A stretch of 64,000 bases of DNA, taken from UBA1479 sp040221095. GTDB lineage: Bacteria > Pseudomonadota > Alphaproteobacteria > Rhodospirillales > Casp-alpha2. The stretch spans positions 62,001 through 126,000 of the forward strand of contig JAVJVP010000004.1 of assembly GCA_040221095.1 (NCBI GenBank). Direction: 5' to 3'. Made by a program: the position numbers and the translations under genes. The notes beneath the pieces are model-generated. The model searched no databases. It saw only the letters and a list, made by a program, of their open reading frames with translations, and had not been told where the DNA came from. Below, piece by piece: positions 35,010 through 48,303 of this stretch; within the stretch, counting starts at the first letter, position 1, and every line of letters starts with the position of its first letter.

Positions 35010-36338
35010 TCAGGCCTTGTCCGGCCCCGTAACCTCGACTTTGAGCGGCACGGAGGAGCGCAGATGCAGGTCGCGCTGCGGGAACGGGAACACCACGCCG
35101 TGTTCGTGGTATAGGTCCCAGATCTTCAATTGCACCTCGCTGCGCACGTTGGCGACGCCGTTCTGAGGATCATCGATCCAGAATCGGAGTTCCAGGATCA
35201 CCGCGTTGTCGCCGAATTCGATCAGGTGGCACACCGGCTTGGGGTCCTTCAGCACCCGGTTGACCCCGTCGGCGGCCTGCACCGCCAATTCCCGCGCCAG
35301 ATGCACGTCAGCGCCGTAATCGATGCCGATCGGCACCTTCTGGCGGATCATGGAATTTGAATAGGACCAGTTCTCGACCCGCTGGGAAATCAGCTCCTCA
35401 TTCGGGATCAGGTGTTCCGTGCCGTCGCGGGTGATGACCGAGACATAACGCGCCCCCAGGGTGTTGATCCAGCCGAAGGTATCGCCCACGGCAATCACGT
35501 CGCCGGGCTTGACCGAGCGGTCCATGAGCAGGATCACCCCCGACATCAGGTTGGACACGACCTTCTGCAGGCCGAAGCCGATGCCGAGGCCCAAGGCGCC
35601 GCCGAACACGGCGAAGACCGCCAGATTGATGCCGACGCTTTCCAGGGCCAGGGCGATGGCCAGGGCGTAGAGAAACACCCGCGCGAACTTGCCGAACAGC
35701 ACGCGCATGGACGGCGTCAGACTATCCGAGGCGTTGATGCGGGTTTCCGCAATCCGCGACGTCACGGAGGCGAGATAGAGGAACAGGGCCGACAGCAACG
35801 CCGCCTTGATCATGCCGAGGACCGACAGGCGGAATTCACCCAGGTTGAGCGCCATGTCGTCCAAGGTGCGCATGACCGGGTCGAGCAGGCCCAAAAGGTT
35901 CAAGGCCGCGATGGTCCAGGCGGTGACGGCGACGGCGCGGGCCCAGAAGGGATTGCGGATCAGGCCCGAGGCCAGACGGATCACCGCCCAGGCGGTCAGA
36001 AGCGAGACCGCCCCTTCCATGATGTGATGCGGCCAGGCCGCGCCCTTGGCCGCGAACACGGCGAACCACAGGGCCGCCAGCCATACCATCGGCCGGGCGA
36101 TGGGCCGCAGCGCCACCGCCACGGGCACGCCGAACCTTGCGTACCAGCCCTGGTCCGGACGCCGGTCAAGAATTGCCTCGAGGCGGGGCGAGAGAAGACG
36201 TGCGGCGATGAAGGTCGCGACGATCACGCCAAGTTGGAGAAGGTTGTCGGCGGCGAGCAGATGGGTGTCGAGCCAGGCAACGGCGGCGTCGAGCCATTGA
36301 CGCAGCCGGTCGGGATCAAAAATCGTGTTCTGGTTCAT
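35010..36338 (-). CDS. MscS-family mechanosensitive ion channel
   Basis: The 442-residue membrane protein has about five or six N-terminal hydrophobic helices, then the MscS core. A pore helix reads FGGALGLGIGFGLQKVVSNLMSGVIL, followed by the beta domain (DVIAVGDTFGWINTLGARYVSVITRDG) and an alpha/beta C-terminal domain. It opens under membrane tension to release solutes in osmotic downshock. It is larger than E. coli MscS, as is common for alphaproteobacterial members with extra helices. Confidence 0.92.
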   Translation of the reverse strand: MNQNTIFDPDRLRQWLDAAVAWLDTHLLAADNLLQLGVIVATFIAARLLSPRLEAILDRRPDQGWYARFGVPVAVALRPIARPMVWLAALWFAVFAAKGAAWPHHIMEGAVSLLTAWAVIRLASGLIRNPFWARAVAVTAWTIAALNLLGLLDPVMRTLDDMALNLGEFRLSVLGMIKAALLSALFLYLASVTSRIAETRINASDSLTPSMRVLFGKFARVFLYALAIALALESVGINLAVFAVFGGALGLGIGFGLQKVVSNLMSGVILLMDRSVKPGDVIAVGDTFGWINTLGARYVSVITRDGTEHLIPNEELISQRVENWSYSNSMIRQKVPIGIDYGADVHLARELAVQAADGVNRVLKDPKPVCHLIEFGDNAVILELRFWIDDPQNGVANVRSEVQLKIWDLYHEHGVVFPFPQRDLHLRSSVPLKVEVTGPDKA

Positions 36339-36399
36339 GGCGCCACCCTTCGGAGATCAGCTTATCCGACAGGATAGCCGGGGGCCAGGGAGGACAGCG

Positions 36400-36711
36400 T
36401 CAGGCGTCGGGCATGCGTTCCGGGGCGGCTCCCGGCTTGCTCACGGGAACCAGGGTAATGGTCGCCTCATCCATGGACATGGACAGCAGGATCAGGCCGG
36501 CCAGCAGGATCACCGTTCCCACGAGGGTCAGGGCGAACATGCCGATCATCTGGTGAAACACGAACAGCATGGCGACGGCGATCAACAGCGGCCTCCAGCG
36601 GCCCAGCCGCTTGCTCGCCGTGCCGCATTCGGGACAGACCATGTTGCGGCCGACGGCCAGTGGCCAACTGGACAGACGTTTGAATCGGATGCCGCAACCA
36701 GGGCACTTCAT
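36400..36711 (-). CDS. Zinc-ribbon membrane protein, 103 aa
   Basis: A small protein with two CxxC knuckles (MKCPGCGIRF and VCPECGTA, four Cys for one Zn) is followed by two hydrophobic helices (about 42-78) and a short Pro-rich tail. It resembles DUF983-like or other zinc-ribbon membrane proteins; the role is unknown. It is 7 bp downstream of the MoxR gene and 61 bp upstream of the MscS gene on the same strand. Confidence 0.7.
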   Translation of the reverse strand: MKCPGCGIRFKRLSSWPLAVGRNMVCPECGTASKRLGRWRPLLIAVAMLFVFHQMIGMFALTLVGTVILLAGLILLSMSMDEATITLVPVSKPGAAPERMPDA

Positions 36712-36718
36712 GACCGCC

Positions 36719-37570
<852 letters not shown>

Positions 37571-37578
37571 CTGTCCGC

Positions 37579-40248
<2,670 letters not shown>

Positions 40249-40479
40249 GGTCGTTATTTAAGCCCAGGGTTCAGGGGTTTAAAGCGGAGATATCAGGCGG
40301 TCGCGGATGGAAGCGACGGTTTTACCGGCAAGCCGGGGGCCTGTCCAGAAAGGTCGGCGATGCGGACCGGACCGCACAACCGCCATCTTGAAGGATAGCG
40401 GCTCATCCGGCCCGGGAAACGGCCAACGGCCAACATTGGATGCGGCCAGCGGGGGATGCGGCCAGCGGGCATAATCCCA
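40249..40479. other. Intergenic region upstream of alaS
   Basis: This is a 231-bp G+C-rich non-coding stretch that should contain the alaS promoter (leftward). A short direct repeat TGCGGCCAGCGGG occurs twice near 40440-40468. I see no RNA gene. Small frames here look like shadows with odd composition. Confidence 0.4.
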
Positions 40480-40597
40480 AAAAAGAAGTAGCCGACGCGG
40501 GGGCGCGGCGCCACGGTCCTCCTCAAAAAGAAGCAGCCGACGCGGAGGCGCGGCGCCACGGTCCTCCTCAAAAAGAAGCAGCCGACGCGGAGGCGCG
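40480..40597. repeat. Tandem repeat, 45-bp unit, two full copies plus a partial third
   Basis: Copies at 40480-40524, 40525-40569 and 40570-40597 (partial) each begin AAAAAGAAG(C/T)AGCCGACGCG. Read on the minus strand, every copy is a GC-rich half hairpin CGCGTCGGC followed by TTCTTTTT, the look of an intrinsic terminator lying downstream of recA. The period is a multiple of three, so long frames run through on both strands, but they have no start signal and a 15-residue repetitive translation. Confidence 0.85.
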
Positions 40598-40602
40598 TCG
40601 GC
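40570..40602 (-). terminator. recA: Intrinsic terminator downstream of recA
   Basis: On the minus strand a perfect 9-bp stem GCCGACGCG-CCTC-CGCGTCGGC (40581-40602) runs straight into TGCTTCTTTTT (to 40570). It is the best-formed of three tandem terminator-like units after recA. Confidence 0.75.
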
Positions 40603-40609
40603 TGCGTCT

Positions 40610-40634
40610 GGAGGTGCGTGGGGGACGCACCTCC
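40610..40634. repeat. Perfect hairpin, 10-bp stem
   Basis: GGAGGTGCGT (40610-40619), loop GGGGG, ACGCACCTCC (40625-40634). It precedes the T-tract terminators on the recA side and may stabilise the recA mRNA 3' end. Confidence 0.7.
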
Positions 40635-40727
40635 GGTTCGGCCTGGGGGAGGCCTGGGGGTCGGCCCGGAGGGTGACGGGCCTGGGAATACGGATATGTA
40701 AGAGAACGTTCGCCCGGGGTTGGCGGC

Positions 40728-41834
<1,107 letters not shown>

Positions 41835-41883
41835 CTTGCCACTCCCTTATTCCATAGGCCCGCGAGCCGTTGCAATCGGGATC

Positions 41884-41911
41884 AATGTACGTGTTTTGTT
41901 CTCATTGACAA
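41884..41911 (-). promoter_or_regulatory. recA promoter with LexA box between -35 and -10
   Basis: On the minus strand: -35 TTGTCA (41911-41906), 16 bp, -10 TACATT (41889-41884). Between them lies GAAC-N7-GTAC (41901-41887), one base off the alphaproteobacterial SOS consensus GAAC-N7-GAAC. LexA bound here would block RNA polymerase. The expected transcript leader is about 40 nt. Confidence 0.7.
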
Positions 41912-41955
41912 GCGTAATTTGTACTACATTGATATAATTATATTTTATCTGGTTT

Positions 41956-41970
41956 GTTCACAGGGTGTTC
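41956..41970. promoter_or_regulatory. Upstream SOS box, perfect GTTC-N7-GTTC
   Basis: GTTC (41956-41959), ACAGGGT, GTTC (41967-41970) matches the alphaproteobacterial LexA consensus exactly. It lies 69 bp upstream of the box inside the recA promoter and 122 bp from the recA ATG, and could be an auxiliary LexA site. Confidence 0.6.
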
Positions 41971-42053
41971 CGGTCAGAATCGGACTCCGGACCCCATGCT
42001 TAACGGATATGGTTAACAGTCGGGAGAGGGACTCGCCTTACCCAGGCGCGGGC

Positions 42054-44627
42054 TCACGGCCCCTCGGAAACGATGATCTCCTTCACCTTGCCCACAAGCG
42101 TCTTCAGGGTGAACGGCTTGGGCAGGAAGTGCAGGGTTTCGTCCTTGTCGATCTGGTCCTGGAAGGCGTCCTCGGCGTAGCCGGACATGAGGATGACCTT
42201 GACCTGCGGCATCTGTTCGCGGAGTTGGCGGACGAGCGTGTAGCCGTCCATGCCCGGCATGACGACGTCGGAAATGATGAGGTCGATCTTCGGCGCCGTG
42301 CCGTTGACCACGTCGAGCGCCGCCTCGCCGTTCTGGGCTTCCAGCACCTTGTAGCCCTTGTTGCGCAGCGCGCGGGCGCCGAACATGCGCACGGCGTCCT
42401 CGTCCTCGACCAGCAGAATGGTTTCCGAGCCGGTCAGGTCGGCCTCGAACAAGGGCAGTTCGGGCTCTTTCCCATTGCCGCCCGCGTCCTTGCCCTTGCC
42501 GGCGGCGGCGACCACGTCGTCGGTCACGGCGGCGGCGGCGCGCCGGGCGCGGGCGTCTTCGTCGGCGCGGGGGAACAACAGGCGGAACACCGTGCCCTTG
42601 CCGATATGGCTTTCCACGGTCACATAGCCGCCCGACTGATGAATGATGCCGTAGACCGTGGACAGGCCCAGGCCCGTGCCCTGGCCCACTTCCTTGGTCG
42701 AGAAGAACGGCTCGAAAATGCGGTCGAGCACCTCCTTGGAAATGCCCGTGCCCTTATCTTCGACCTCGATCACCAGGTAGGAGCCGACGGGAATGACCTC
42801 GCCCGACTGCTGCATCGGGCGTTCCAGATCGCGGCGGAAGGTGCGGATGACGAGCGGCCCGCCCTCGGCCATGGCGTCCCGCGCGTTGACGGCGAGATTG
42901 ATGATAACCTGATCGAACTGCCCCCGGTCGGCCAGGATGCGCCCCGCCCCCCGTTCGTGTTCCAGTTTCAGTTTCACCGTCTCGCCCAGCAGGCGGCGCA
43001 GCAGGTTGGACAGGTCGTTGAGCGCGTCTTCCGGGTCAAGCAGGTCCGGCTCCAGGTTCTGCTTGCGCGAGAAGGCCAGCAGCTGGCGCACCAGGTTGGT
43101 GGCGCGGTGGGCGTTCTGCTTGATCTGCTGCAAATCGTTGAAGGAGGGGTCGCCCGGCCCGTGACGTTCCAGCAACAGGTCGGTGAAGCCGATCATGGCC
43201 GTCAGCAGGTTGTTGAAATCATGGGCGACGCCGCCCGCAAGCTGGCCCACGGCCTGCATCTTCTGGGACTGGGCGAACTGGATTTCCAGGTTCTTCTGCT
43301 CGGTCGTGTCGATGAAATGCAGGACCAGGCCGGTGATGTTGCCCTTGTCGTCCTCCATGCGGGAAGCGAACAGCGTCGCCGCCGCCTGCCGCCCGCCGGG
43401 GGCCGCGAGCCTGATTTCCGTCTGGGTCGCCCGCACCCGGCCCATGATCACGTCGGACAGGGCCGAGGCGACCACGTCCCGGTCCTCGGGCAGCAGGCGT
43501 TCGGCGAAGGGCCGGCCGGCGACCATGTCCCGGTGAGCACCCGCCAGGGTCAGAAACGCCCGGTTGCAGTCCATGACCTTGCCTAGGCCGTCAAGCAGCG
43601 CGATGGCCACGGGCGCGTCGTCGAACAGGAAGCGCAGGCGCTTGGCCGGGCCCAGACCGCCGCCGGCGCCGCCGTCGTCCGCCCAGGCCATGTCGCGCAG
43701 CAGGATGGAGCGCGTGTAGACCAGGGTACCGTCCGTGGTCTCCCGATGGCTTTGCAGCAGCGAGGCCGTGAATTCCGTGCCGTCGGCGGCGCGCAGGGTG
43801 ACCAGCCCATGGTCGCCCGGGACATCGTCGACATCGTTACCGTTGCCGTTCACGGGGCTGGCGGAGACGACGAACTCGGCGAAGGGCCGCCCGCCCATGG
43901 CGACGCGGTCGACGCCGAGCCATTCCGCGAGGCAGGAATTGGCGTAGACGATGCGCCCGCGCGCGTCGACGGAGAACACCCCCACGGGCAGGCCGTCGAG
44001 CAGGTCGGCGCGGCGCGCCTCCGCCGACTGGCGGGTCGCGGTCTGGCGTTTTTCCTCGGTAATGTCCAGGGCCCGCCATTGCACGTAGCGGGAGGCCCCC
44101 TCCCCGGCCCCGGCGCCGATGCCGTCCTCGCCGAACGGCTCCATGCGCAGGCGCCGCCACGCGGGCTTGCCGTCCTGACGGCGGCAGATGACCTCGCCGC
44201 CGGCCGTGGAGCCATCAGCGGCGGCGGCCCGCAGCTTGCGGAACACGTCCTGGGACCGTCCCTGGCTGTCGAGCGCGCGTTCGACCTTGTCCAGAAGGCC
44301 CGCCGGCCCGGCGTCGCCATCCAGGAAAAACAGGTCGCGGAAGGCGCCGTTGGCATACATGCCGACGCCGTCCCAGGTGGCGATCAACAGCCCCTCGCCC
44401 GACGATCCGGCGGCCATCTGGATCAGTTCCGCCATGGGTCCGCCCGTCGGCCGGCTCGGGGCCGTGCGGCCCATGCGCCAGGACGCCGCGAGAAGCCCCA
44501 GCGCCGCCGCCGCCAGCACGCCGCCCACGGGCGGCGCCCAGCCGGCATCGAGCCCGAACATCAACCCGGCCGCGACCCCCAACAGGGCCGCGCCGGCGTT
44601 CAGGACGTGGGGCATTCTGTGCTTCAT
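42054..44627 (-). CDS. cckA: Hybrid histidine kinase CckA
   Basis: The 857-residue protein has two N-terminal membrane helices (about 8-50), three PAS-like regions (about 70-190, 205-310, 335-445), a HisKA domain with GVAHDFNNLL (His469), an HATPase_c with NLAVNARDAM and GTGLGLSTVYGII, and a C-terminal receiver with Asp787 in SDVVMPGMDG. This matches CckA, the kinase that phosphorylates CtrA via ChpT in alphaproteobacteria. Gly/Ala/Lys-rich linkers flank the receiver. It lies 142 bp after flhB, at the end of the flgB-flhB operon, linking it physically with flagellar genes. Confidence 0.88.
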   Translation of the reverse strand: MKHRMPHVLNAGAALLGVAAGLMFGLDAGWAPPVGGVLAAAALGLLAASWRMGRTAPSRPTGGPMAELIQMAAGSSGEGLLIATWDGVGMYANGAFRDLFFLDGDAGPAGLLDKVERALDSQGRSQDVFRKLRAAAADGSTAGGEVICRRQDGKPAWRRLRMEPFGEDGIGAGAGEGASRYVQWRALDITEEKRQTATRQSAEARRADLLDGLPVGVFSVDARGRIVYANSCLAEWLGVDRVAMGGRPFAEFVVSASPVNGNGNDVDDVPGDHGLVTLRAADGTEFTASLLQSHRETTDGTLVYTRSILLRDMAWADDGGAGGGLGPAKRLRFLFDDAPVAIALLDGLGKVMDCNRAFLTLAGAHRDMVAGRPFAERLLPEDRDVVASALSDVIMGRVRATQTEIRLAAPGGRQAAATLFASRMEDDKGNITGLVLHFIDTTEQKNLEIQFAQSQKMQAVGQLAGGVAHDFNNLLTAMIGFTDLLLERHGPGDPSFNDLQQIKQNAHRATNLVRQLLAFSRKQNLEPDLLDPEDALNDLSNLLRRLLGETVKLKLEHERGAGRILADRGQFDQVIINLAVNARDAMAEGGPLVIRTFRRDLERPMQQSGEVIPVGSYLVIEVEDKGTGISKEVLDRIFEPFFSTKEVGQGTGLGLSTVYGIIHQSGGYVTVESHIGKGTVFRLLFPRADEDARARRAAAAVTDDVVAAAGKGKDAGGNGKEPELPLFEADLTGSETILLVEDEDAVRMFGARALRNKGYKVLEAQNGEAALDVVNGTAPKIDLIISDVVMPGMDGYTLVRQLREQMPQVKVILMSGYAEDAFQDQIDKDETLHFLPKPFTLKTLVGKVKEIIVSEGP

Positions 44628-44769
44628 GGTTCCGATGTCGATGCCCGGCGGTGACGGCGGGTCCGCCCAAGGCGGCCCGCTTCCGGTGACAGGATTACCA
44701 CTGAAGCGGCCCTGTCAACAGCACTCGATGCCGGAACGCGGCAGCCGCGGCCATGCGCCGCCGGGACGC

Positions 44770-45840
44770 TTAATGGGGCAGCTTGCCCTTGAGCCGCATG
44801 ACGTGGCCGATGACCTCGGCGACGGCCTTGAAGTGTTCCGGCGGGATTTCCTCGTCCAGTTCCACGGAACTGAACAGAGCCCGCGCCAGCGGCGGGTTTT
44901 CAACGATGGTGATCTCGTTGGCCTCGGCGATTTCGCGGATCTTGAGGGCCACGAGGTCCTGCCCTTTGGCGATCACCTTGGGGGCCGGCATGGTTTCCAT
45001 CTTGTATTCCAGGGCGACCGCGAAGTGGGTCGGGTTGGTGATGACCACGTCGGCATTGGGCACCGCTCCCATCATGCGCTTGCGCGCCCGGTCCATGCGG
45101 ATTTGGCGGATTCGCGCCTTGATCTGCGGGTCGCCGTCGGTCTGCTTGTGCTCGTCCTTGACCTCGGTCTTGGACATCCGCATCTGCTTCATGAAAGTGG
45201 CGCGCTGGTAGATGTAATCGAGCGCCGCGATAAAGCCCATGACCCCGATGGTCGCGAGCGCCATCAAGATGGCGATCTCGTGGATACGATGGAGGGCGGC
45301 GCCCGTGGAGATCGCGGGCAGCATTTCCAGATCATGCAGCATGGGAATGGCAAGCCCGAACGACACCGTCGCAACCAGGGTCAACTTCAGGATGCCTTTC
45401 GCAAACTCCATCAGGCCCTGGCTGGAGAACAGCCGCTTGAAGCCGCTCAAAGGACTGAGTTTGCTGGGTTTCGGCTGGATTTTCTTTACCGACCAGATAA
45501 GGCCGAACTGGCCGACGTTGGCAACGATCGCCAGGACCACGAACATCGCCATCGCGGGGGCCAGAATTACGCCGACCTCCACCGCGACATTGGAGAACAG
45601 CAGGCGCAGATGCTCGAAATCCATCGGGATCGAATAGGATGCCCCAATGAACCGCCGACCGATGAGCGAAACGTCGCGGGCCATGGCCGGCGCGAGAAAC
45701 ATCAACATCCCCACACCGCCGACCAGGATCATCAGGCTCTTGATTTCCTGCGACTGGGCAACCTGACCCTCATCGCGGGCCTTGGAGAGCTTCCTTCCGG
45801 TCGGCTCTTCCGTTTTTTGTGAGTCGTCTTCTTCTGCCAT
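44770..45840 (-). CDS. flhB: Flagellar export switch protein FlhB
   Basis: The 356-residue protein has an N-terminal EEPTGRKLSKARDEGQVAQS (12-30), four membrane helices (about 35-210) and a cytosolic domain with the self-cleavage site NPTH (269-272). FlhB switches export specificity from rod/hook to filament subunits. It follows fliR by 24 bp. All key residues are present, so the separate flhB-like gene at 48596 is an extra, not a replacement. Confidence 0.97.
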   Translation of the reverse strand: MAEEDDSQKTEEPTGRKLSKARDEGQVAQSQEIKSLMILVGGVGMLMFLAPAMARDVSLIGRRFIGASYSIPMDFEHLRLLFSNVAVEVGVILAPAMAMFVVLAIVANVGQFGLIWSVKKIQPKPSKLSPLSGFKRLFSSQGLMEFAKGILKLTLVATVSFGLAIPMLHDLEMLPAISTGAALHRIHEIAILMALATIGVMGFIAALDYIYQRATFMKQMRMSKTEVKDEHKQTDGDPQIKARIRQIRMDRARKRMMGAVPNADVVITNPTHFAVALEYKMETMPAPKVIAKGQDLVALKIREIAEANEITIVENPPLARALFSSVELDEEIPPEHFKAVAEVIGHVMRLKGKLPH

Positions 45841-45864
45841 GAGTTTCCAGCGTCGACCCGGGCG

Positions 45865-46623
45865 CTAGCCCGTGAAAGCGACGTACCCCTGCTGAAAGTG
45901 GTTGAGGAACACCAGCATGATCGACGAGAACACGATCATGAGGGCGCCGAGCTGGACCGTCAGCTGCACCGGCAGACCGAAAAAGAAAACCGGCAGTTGG
46001 GGCATCAGGCGACCGAGAACGCCGAGCCCGATGTAATAGACCATCGCAATGACCAGGAACGGGATCGACAATTGGAACCCCAGGGCGAAACTGTCGGCGA
46101 CCCGGCGCGCCAGCATCAGCGCCATGTCACCGGTCGCCACGCCCTCTCCAGGCACGAACAGGCTGTATGAATCCGCAACCACCGTGAAATACACATGATG
46201 GCTGTCCGTGATGAAGACCATCAACAGCCCGCCGATGGTCAGCATGTTGGCGATGACGGAACTTTGCTGTTCGGTGATGGAATCCTGAACCAGGGCGTTG
46301 GCCATGGCCGCGAACAGGGCGATCAGCGTCCCCGCGGTCTGCAGGGCGCTGATCAGGATGACCGCGATCCCGCCGAGAAACACACCGACGATGATTTCGC
46401 CGGCCAGAAGCAGGAACAGGACATAGGGGCTGACTGGAGGCGCCGGCAGGGTCTCCGTCAACACGGGCGTCATGACAAGGGCGACGAGAACGGACAGAAC
46501 AATGCGAATCCGCATGCTGACATAGGCCGCCGCGATGCCCGGCAGGATGGACATCATGGCGCCGACGCGCGACAGGATCAGCAGGAAGCCGAAAATGTTG
46601 AGTTTGACGAGTTCTTCGAGCAT
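45865..46623 (-). CDS. fliR: Flagellar export protein FliR
   Basis: The 252-residue membrane protein has six or so helices, with the family segment SRVGAMMSILPGIAAAYVSMRIR near the N-terminus and ISIPFLVIAMVYYIGLGVLGRLMPQLPVFF-like signature in the second half (here beginning QLSIPFLV). FliR is part of the FliPQR export gate. It lies 19 bp after fliQ. Confidence 0.96.
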   Translation of the reverse strand: MLEELVKLNIFGFLLILSRVGAMMSILPGIAAAYVSMRIRIVLSVLVALVMTPVLTETLPAPPVSPYVLFLLLAGEIIVGVFLGGIAVILISALQTAGTLIALFAAMANALVQDSITEQQSSVIANMLTIGGLLMVFITDSHHVYFTVVADSYSLFVPGEGVATGDMALMLARRVADSFALGFQLSIPFLVIAMVYYIGLGVLGRLMPQLPVFFFGLPVQLTVQLGALMIVFSSIMLVFLNHFQQGYVAFTG

Positions 46624-46642
46624 GTCCGCCGCCCTTCGCCGC

Positions 46643-46906
46643 CTATAGCGCCGAAATTCGGTCGAACAGGGTGTCTGCGAAGGAGGTCACCGTATTGATC
46701 ATGAACGGCAGCAGAACAACGATGGCGATGAAGATGACGATGATCTTGGGGACGAAGGTCAGGGTCATTTCCTGGATCGTCGTGAGCGCCTGGAACAGGG
46801 CGATGATAAGACCCGTGACCAAACCAAGGAACATGATCGGGCCGGCCACCTTGATGACCACCCACATGGCGTTGCGACCGACGTCGATGACATCCACTTC
46901 GTTCAT
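46643..46906 (-). CDS. fliQ: Flagellar export protein FliQ
   Basis: The 87-residue, two-helix protein MNEVDVIDVGRNAMWVVIKV... contains the FliQ signature GLIIALFQALTTIQEMTLTFVPK (beginning around residue 30). It is a helical-hairpin subunit of the FliPQR gate. It lies between fliE (33 bp) and fliR (19 bp). Confidence 0.95.
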   Translation of the reverse strand: MNEVDVIDVGRNAMWVVIKVAGPIMFLGLVTGLIIALFQALTTIQEMTLTFVPKIIVIFIAIVVLLPFMINTVTSFADTLFDRISAL

Positions 46907-46939
46907 CTGGGTTTCTCCCGGCGCCGGGGGCCGGCGGAA

Positions 46940-47269
46940 CTACACCGGCATCCGGATGATGTCGTTGTAGGCTTCCAGAACCTTGTCCCGCACGTTGACC
47001 ACGGTCTGCAGGGTCAGTTCAGCCTCGGCCACGGCGGTCACCACCTGGGTGATGTCGGCGCGGTCGTTGATCGCGGCGATGGACATTTTTTCCGACTTCT
47101 CGCCGATCTTGCGGGCTTCCATGATGGCGCTGCGCACCAAGTCGCCGAATTCCTCGTTCGCCTTGGCGGTCGGCGCTACGCTGTCCTGCGTGCCGGAAAT
47201 CTGTTGGCGGGCGGCCCGCTGATAGGCGTTCAACGCCTGGTGAATGTTGAAATCGGCGGTCATCGTCAT
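46940..47269 (-). CDS. fliE: Flagellar MS-ring/rod junction protein FliE
   Basis: The 109-residue helical protein has the C-terminal FliE signature ELTLQTVVNVRDKVLEAYNDIIRMPV. FliE joins the FliF ring to the proximal rod. Order flgB-flgC-fliE is conserved across many bacteria. It lies 66 bp after flgC. Confidence 0.94.
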   Translation of the reverse strand: MTMTADFNIHQALNAYQRAARQQISGTQDSVAPTAKANEEFGDLVRSAIMEARKIGEKSEKMSIAAINDRADITQVVTAVAEAELTLQTVVNVRDKVLEAYNDIIRMPV

Positions 47270-47335
47270 TGTTGTTCTCCCGTTCTAGGCCCGCTGGGCC
47301 CGGTCCGCGTTGGGACCTTGATTTCGACGCTGGCC

Positions 47336-47752
47336 TTAGTTGCTGCGCAGCACGTCGATGACGCTGTTCAGCATCGTCTTCGACGACTTGATCAGGTTCA
47401 GGTTGGCTTCGTAGGACCGCTGCGCTTCGCGCATGTCCATCATTTCGATCATGGTGTTGACGTTGGGCGTCTGGATGTAGCCGTCCTTGTCCGCGGCGGG
47501 GTGGGACGGGTCATACTTCTTGCCGAAGTCGGACATGTCCTTGTGCAGACGGTTGATGTGCACCGTTTCGACACCGACGGACTTGTCCAGTTCGTTCTTG
47601 AAGGTCACCAGCTTGCGCCGGTATGGGTCGTCGCCCGGGCGCTGCGGCAGACTGTCCGCGTTGGCGATGTTTTGCGAGATCACGCGAAGGCGCGTTCCCT
47701 GCACGCGCATTCCGGCGCTGGAAATGCGGATCGTCTTGATGATGTCGTCCAT
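47336..47752 (-). CDS. flgC: Flagellar basal-body rod protein FlgC
   Basis: The 138-residue rod protein has the N-terminal AGMRVQGTRLRVISQNIANADS motif (about residues 14-35) and the C-terminal VNTMIEMMDMREAQRSYEANLNLI. I chose ATG 47752, with AAGGAGG about 11 bp upstream; a longer in-frame start at 47815 adds 21 residues unlike FlgC. It is exported through the FliPQR gate to build the proximal rod. Confidence 0.95.
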   Translation of the reverse strand: MDDIIKTIRISSAGMRVQGTRLRVISQNIANADSLPQRPGDDPYRRKLVTFKNELDKSVGVETVHINRLHKDMSDFGKKYDPSHPAADKDGYIQTPNVNTMIEMMDMREAQRSYEANLNLIKSSKTMLNSVIDVLRSN

Positions 47753-47907
47753 CGGGGCTTTCGCCTCCTTGATCGTCGTTATCCGGGCAAGGATTCTCCC
47801 TGTATCCGGCGGCATTGGTTTGGACGACGTTCTGTCGAAAATCCCGTTCCAGGTTCGCCTGTGGCCTTTGCGGCCCGAATTTTTGTCCGCCCGTTACAGG
47901 GCGCCGC

Positions 47908-48303
47908 CTAGCGTCCGCGGCTGGCGGTTTTCAGCATCTCGATGTGTTTCTTGTAGAGTTCCGTGGTCAGCCGATGGGTGGTCTGCGTCTCGGATACCTT
48001 GCCCATCTGTTCCTCGAGCACCACCGAGTTTCCGTTGGGCGACGTTTCATAAGGATGGCGCGGCTCCTCGACGAAGAAATCGCGGATGCGCTTGCGCTGA
48101 CCGCCCAGTTGTCCGGGCTCCGTAACGACCATGTTCAACTGCGCCGATTCCTTGCGCAGAAGCTCGCGGAACTGATACGGCTTGAGATCCTTCGCCTTGT
48201 AGTCGGGCGTATCCGAATTGGAAATGTTCTGGGCCAGAATTTCCTGACGCTGGCCAAGCCAATTAAGACGTTTCTTAACGGCTGCGAAGAGGGTCAAATC
48301 CAT
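47908..48303 (-). CDS. flgB: Flagellar basal-body rod protein FlgB
   Basis: The 131-residue protein starts MDLTLFAAVKKRLNWLGQRQEILAQNISNSDTPDYKA, where the QNI(S/A)N(S/A)DTP motif marks rod proteins, and ends with an amphipathic helix. It is the first gene of the flgB-flgC-fliE-fliQ-fliR-flhB operon. A perfect CtrA-type box lies 107 bp upstream of its ATG. Confidence 0.95.
   Translation of the reverse strand: MDLTLFAAVKKRLNWLGQRQEILAQNISNSDTPDYKAKDLKPYQFRELLRKESAQLNMVVTEPGQLGGQRKRIRDFFVEEPRHPYETSPNGNSVVLEEQMGKVSETQTTHRLTTELYKKHIEMLKTASRGR

Noticed and set aside
40440..40676. Rightward repetitive reading frame across the 45-bp repeats (and a leftward one at 40293-40571)
   Set aside because: The frames exist because the repeat period is divisible by three; there is no ribosome site, composition is unnatural, and the DNA looks like terminators.
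42000..42016. TTAA-N9-TTAA between recA and cckA as a CtrA site
   Set aside because: The spacer is nine bases, not seven, so it does not fit the CtrA consensus.
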